Of a DNA stretch of 64,000 bases, positions 62,463 to 64,000 are shown piece after piece. The notes beneath the pieces are model-generated. The model did not search any database. It was not told where the DNA came from and was given only the letters and a program-made list of their open reading frames with translations. The stretch's first letter is position 1. Every line of letters starts with the position of its first letter. The position numbers and the translations under genes are program-made. The DNA comes from Semisulcospira habei (Eukaryota; Mollusca; Gastropoda; Semisulcospiridae). The DNA lies in contig BTPG01000003.1 of assembly GCA_036245525.1 (NCBI GenBank), forward strand, positions 192,182,164-192,246,163, in the 5' to 3' direction.

Positions 62463-63899
62463 TTACCGCAGCCGAAAGCGGGAGCCCTCCGGGGCGCGTT
62501 GGAATGACGTGGGAATGAAGGTCGAAGAGGGTCTGGAGTTCCGCAGGGCGCGACCCACGGCCTTGCGGGCGGCGTGAAAGCGGGAAGTGGTAAAGCGGTT
62601 GGGCCAGCGGTCTAAATTTCCGTCCTTCACTTTCTGCCAAGTCTCACCAAAGAGGAGACGTCCACCAAGAGGAGCCCGACGCAGTTGAGACTTCAAATAA
62701 GGGGGCAATCCACGACAGGCTTGTAGAACGGCATCCCGACGCATGAGGTCACAGTTAGCAGCAGCCGCCATTGCGTTGACGGAAGAGTGATAAGCTGCCC
62801 GGTTAGCCGCGACCGCTAGAGTGAGGAGATCACCAAGAAGGTGTGAAGATTCTCGTGAGTCTTCAATACGACGAATAAAAGCTTGTGTGAGAAGCTCCAG
62901 AAAACCCCCACAGGCCAAGGTGTTCCGCACTAGGGACGCCGTCTTATCCAAACCACGCGGGAAAGTGTAACATAGCTTAGAGTTGCCGCCAAGCTGCGTC
63001 ACAACCGGAGGGTCCAACGTGGGAAGTGTGCACTGAAAAGACTGTGAATGGCCTGCGTACCAAGATTGGCGGAACGCGATGTCAAGGTCAGCCGGCCACT
63101 TGCGATCCGCAAAAAAGGAGTATTCTTGTGAATCCGCGTGTAGATGAGCGGAGAAAAAATCCCGCATATCTTGAAATCCAGGAGGTTGAGGCAGCGACTT
63201 GAATCTCTTCTGTTGCCGGTTCGAATCAACAAAGGCGGACACCTTCCGTTTGAGCGGAGGGGACGGAGGGCACTCATCTTTCGGTAGGGCGGTCACGACA
63301 ATACGAGCCGCTTCATTAATGCAAAGAAGCGTTTCCGTGCGCAACGACGAAGGGAGCGTAGTCGACACAGGCGCATCCGACACATCAGAGCGCGGTGAAA
63401 GGGAGCGGCCGCCAAAGTCGAGGAGATTAGAGACCGAATCCTCAGGAAGGAGACTAAGGGTGTCCTCTTCGCATGTAGGGAGGGAGATCCGATGGAGGGT
63501 CCGTGAGGGAGAAACGGCGCGGAGCCCGTCCGGATGAGAAATTGTAGCCACCGGCGATAGTCGTACCCCTGGAAGATGGCGAAGCGGGTGCAGGGGAAAG
63601 GTATAAACGGGAGGGGGGGGACCTAGAGGGAACCGTGTGACGTGAACGGGGAGAACGACTGCGATGACGGGAGTGGCGGTCACGGTGAACTTTACCAGCG
63701 GAGGTCCGACTACGGGGCCGAGGAGGGGAAGGGGATGGGTGACGGAACGGAAGGGGAGGAACAGACCGAGACAAGCTGGAAGCCGAACGGGGAACCGAAG
63801 CGGGAGAAGGAGATGAAAGGGAAGATGATGAATGCCGAGGACTGCGGCGATCGGAACGGACAGTAGAACGATGCTCCTGACGGTAGTCACCCGACGCAC
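62463..63899 (-). CDS. DIRS-H gag-like ORF1, open but N-terminus off window
   Basis: 478 codons open: Arg/Ser/Pro-rich region (LPFHLLLPLRFPVRLPACLG is probably out of register; PSRTLHRISLPTCEEDTLSL fits), then LPKDECPPSPPLKRKVSAFV, KRFKSLPQPPGFQDMRDFFS, ADLDIAFRQSWYAGHSQSF, PRGLDKTASLVRNTLACGGF, LAVAANRAAYHSSVNAMAAA and RRAPLGGRLLFGETWQKVKD. This is the best-preserved gag C-terminal half in the window. The Met at 63899 need not be the start; the Cys-rich start should lie beyond 64000. It ends over the beginning of RT in another frame. Confidence 0.8.
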   Translation of the reverse strand: MRRVTTVRSIVLLSVPIAAVLGIHHLPFHLLLPLRFPVRLPACLGLFLPFRSVTHPLPLLGPVVGPPLVKFTVTATPVIAVVLPVHVTRFPLGPPPPVYTFPLHPLRHLPGVRLSPVATISHPDGLRAVSPSRTLHRISLPTCEEDTLSLLPEDSVSNLLDFGGRSLSPRSDVSDAPVSTTLPSSLRTETLLCINEAARIVVTALPKDECPPSPPLKRKVSAFVDSNRQQKRFKSLPQPPGFQDMRDFFSAHLHADSQEYSFFADRKWPADLDIAFRQSWYAGHSQSFQCTLPTLDPPVVTQLGGNSKLCYTFPRGLDKTASLVRNTLACGGFLELLTQAFIRRIEDSRESSHLLGDLLTLAVAANRAAYHSSVNAMAAAANCDLMRRDAVLQACRGLPPYLKSQLRRAPLGGRLLFGETWQKVKDGNLDRWPNRFTTSRFHAARKAVGRALRNSRPSSTFIPTSFQRAPEGSRFRLR

Positions 63900-64000
63900 G
63901 AGTGTGTGGAGTAATGGAGGTCACGTGAGAAAGAGGAACACGGTCATCAAACCGATGACGCCTTGACCTGGATCTCTCGCCAGTCTCTGTATGGCGGGTA

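Larger units (their letters stand above)
58138..64000 (-). mobile_element. DIRS1-like retrotransposon H, inserted in G (subfamily V)
   Basis: 3' tip at 58138, ITR with inverted interior (58195-58402), ICR (58403-58501), YR, RNase H, RT and gag to the window end. Two S retroposons (59500-59879, 61249-61634) are nested in YR and RT. Removing each with one target duplication restores the surrounding reading frame. Remaining lesions are few: a TGA in YR and frameshifts near 60770, 60940 and 62100. The 5' ITR is off the window. Confidence 0.88.

Overview
The window is animal nuclear DNA, probably from a mollusc or another lophotrochozoan (inferred from the repeat types; I cannot name the species). 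All 64 kb appear to lie inside one gene on the minus strand. Seven spliced exons encode 561 consecutive codons of HUWE1, the giant HECT-type E3 ubiquitin ligase, from the end of its N-terminal armadillo-like region (DUF913) to just before the UBA domain. In transcription order they are 57278-57102, 47267-47022, 42821-42052, 41535-41413, 22947-22874, 4635-4466 and 3835-3713. Every exon has AG/GT borders, all phases fit, and removing the introns leaves an unbroken reading frame. The next downstream exon is not in the window.

Introns are up to 18.5 kb long and are built mostly of nested retrotransposons (about five sixths of the window by my boundaries). Most are DIRS1-like tyrosine-recombinase retrotransposons: eight copies (Z, A, B, C, E, F, G, H), at least five terminal subfamilies, all on the minus strand like the host gene. 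They carry gag-like ORF1, reverse transcriptase plus RNase H, and a tyrosine recombinase (YR), with inverted terminal repeats (ITRs) and an internal complementary region (ICR) just inside the 3' ITR. All copies I can read are coding-defective, though H needs few repairs.

Layout: 1-444 hAT-like end inside DIRS-Z (445-3545); two HUWE1 exons (3713-4635); DIRS-A (4944-10894, structurally complete); DIRS-B (11091-22624), which holds a hAT-like transposon (13218-18526) that itself holds a LINE with an intact 1075-codon ORF; HUWE1 exon (22874-22947); DIRS-C (23423-34901), broken by a full-length RTE-type LINE, a piggyBac-like element, SINE-like pieces and a two-LINE composite; DIRS-E (34899-41339), which abuts C; two HUWE1 exons (41413-42821); a 4.2-kb intron with an L2/CR1-like LINE tail; exon (47022-47267); a chimera of I-type LINE, RTE-type LINE and DIRS 5' end (47884-56033); exon (57102-57278); DIRS-G (57334-58139), interrupted by DIRS-H (58138 to the window end).

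The most unusual signals are DIRS-H, whose 3' ITR interior is inverted relative to all other copies; the three-part chimera with an in-frame RTE/ORF1 fusion; a four-copy 385-bp retroposon (called S here) with clean target-site duplications; and a small family of intronic near-perfect hairpins. Family assignments come from motif recognition, not database searches.
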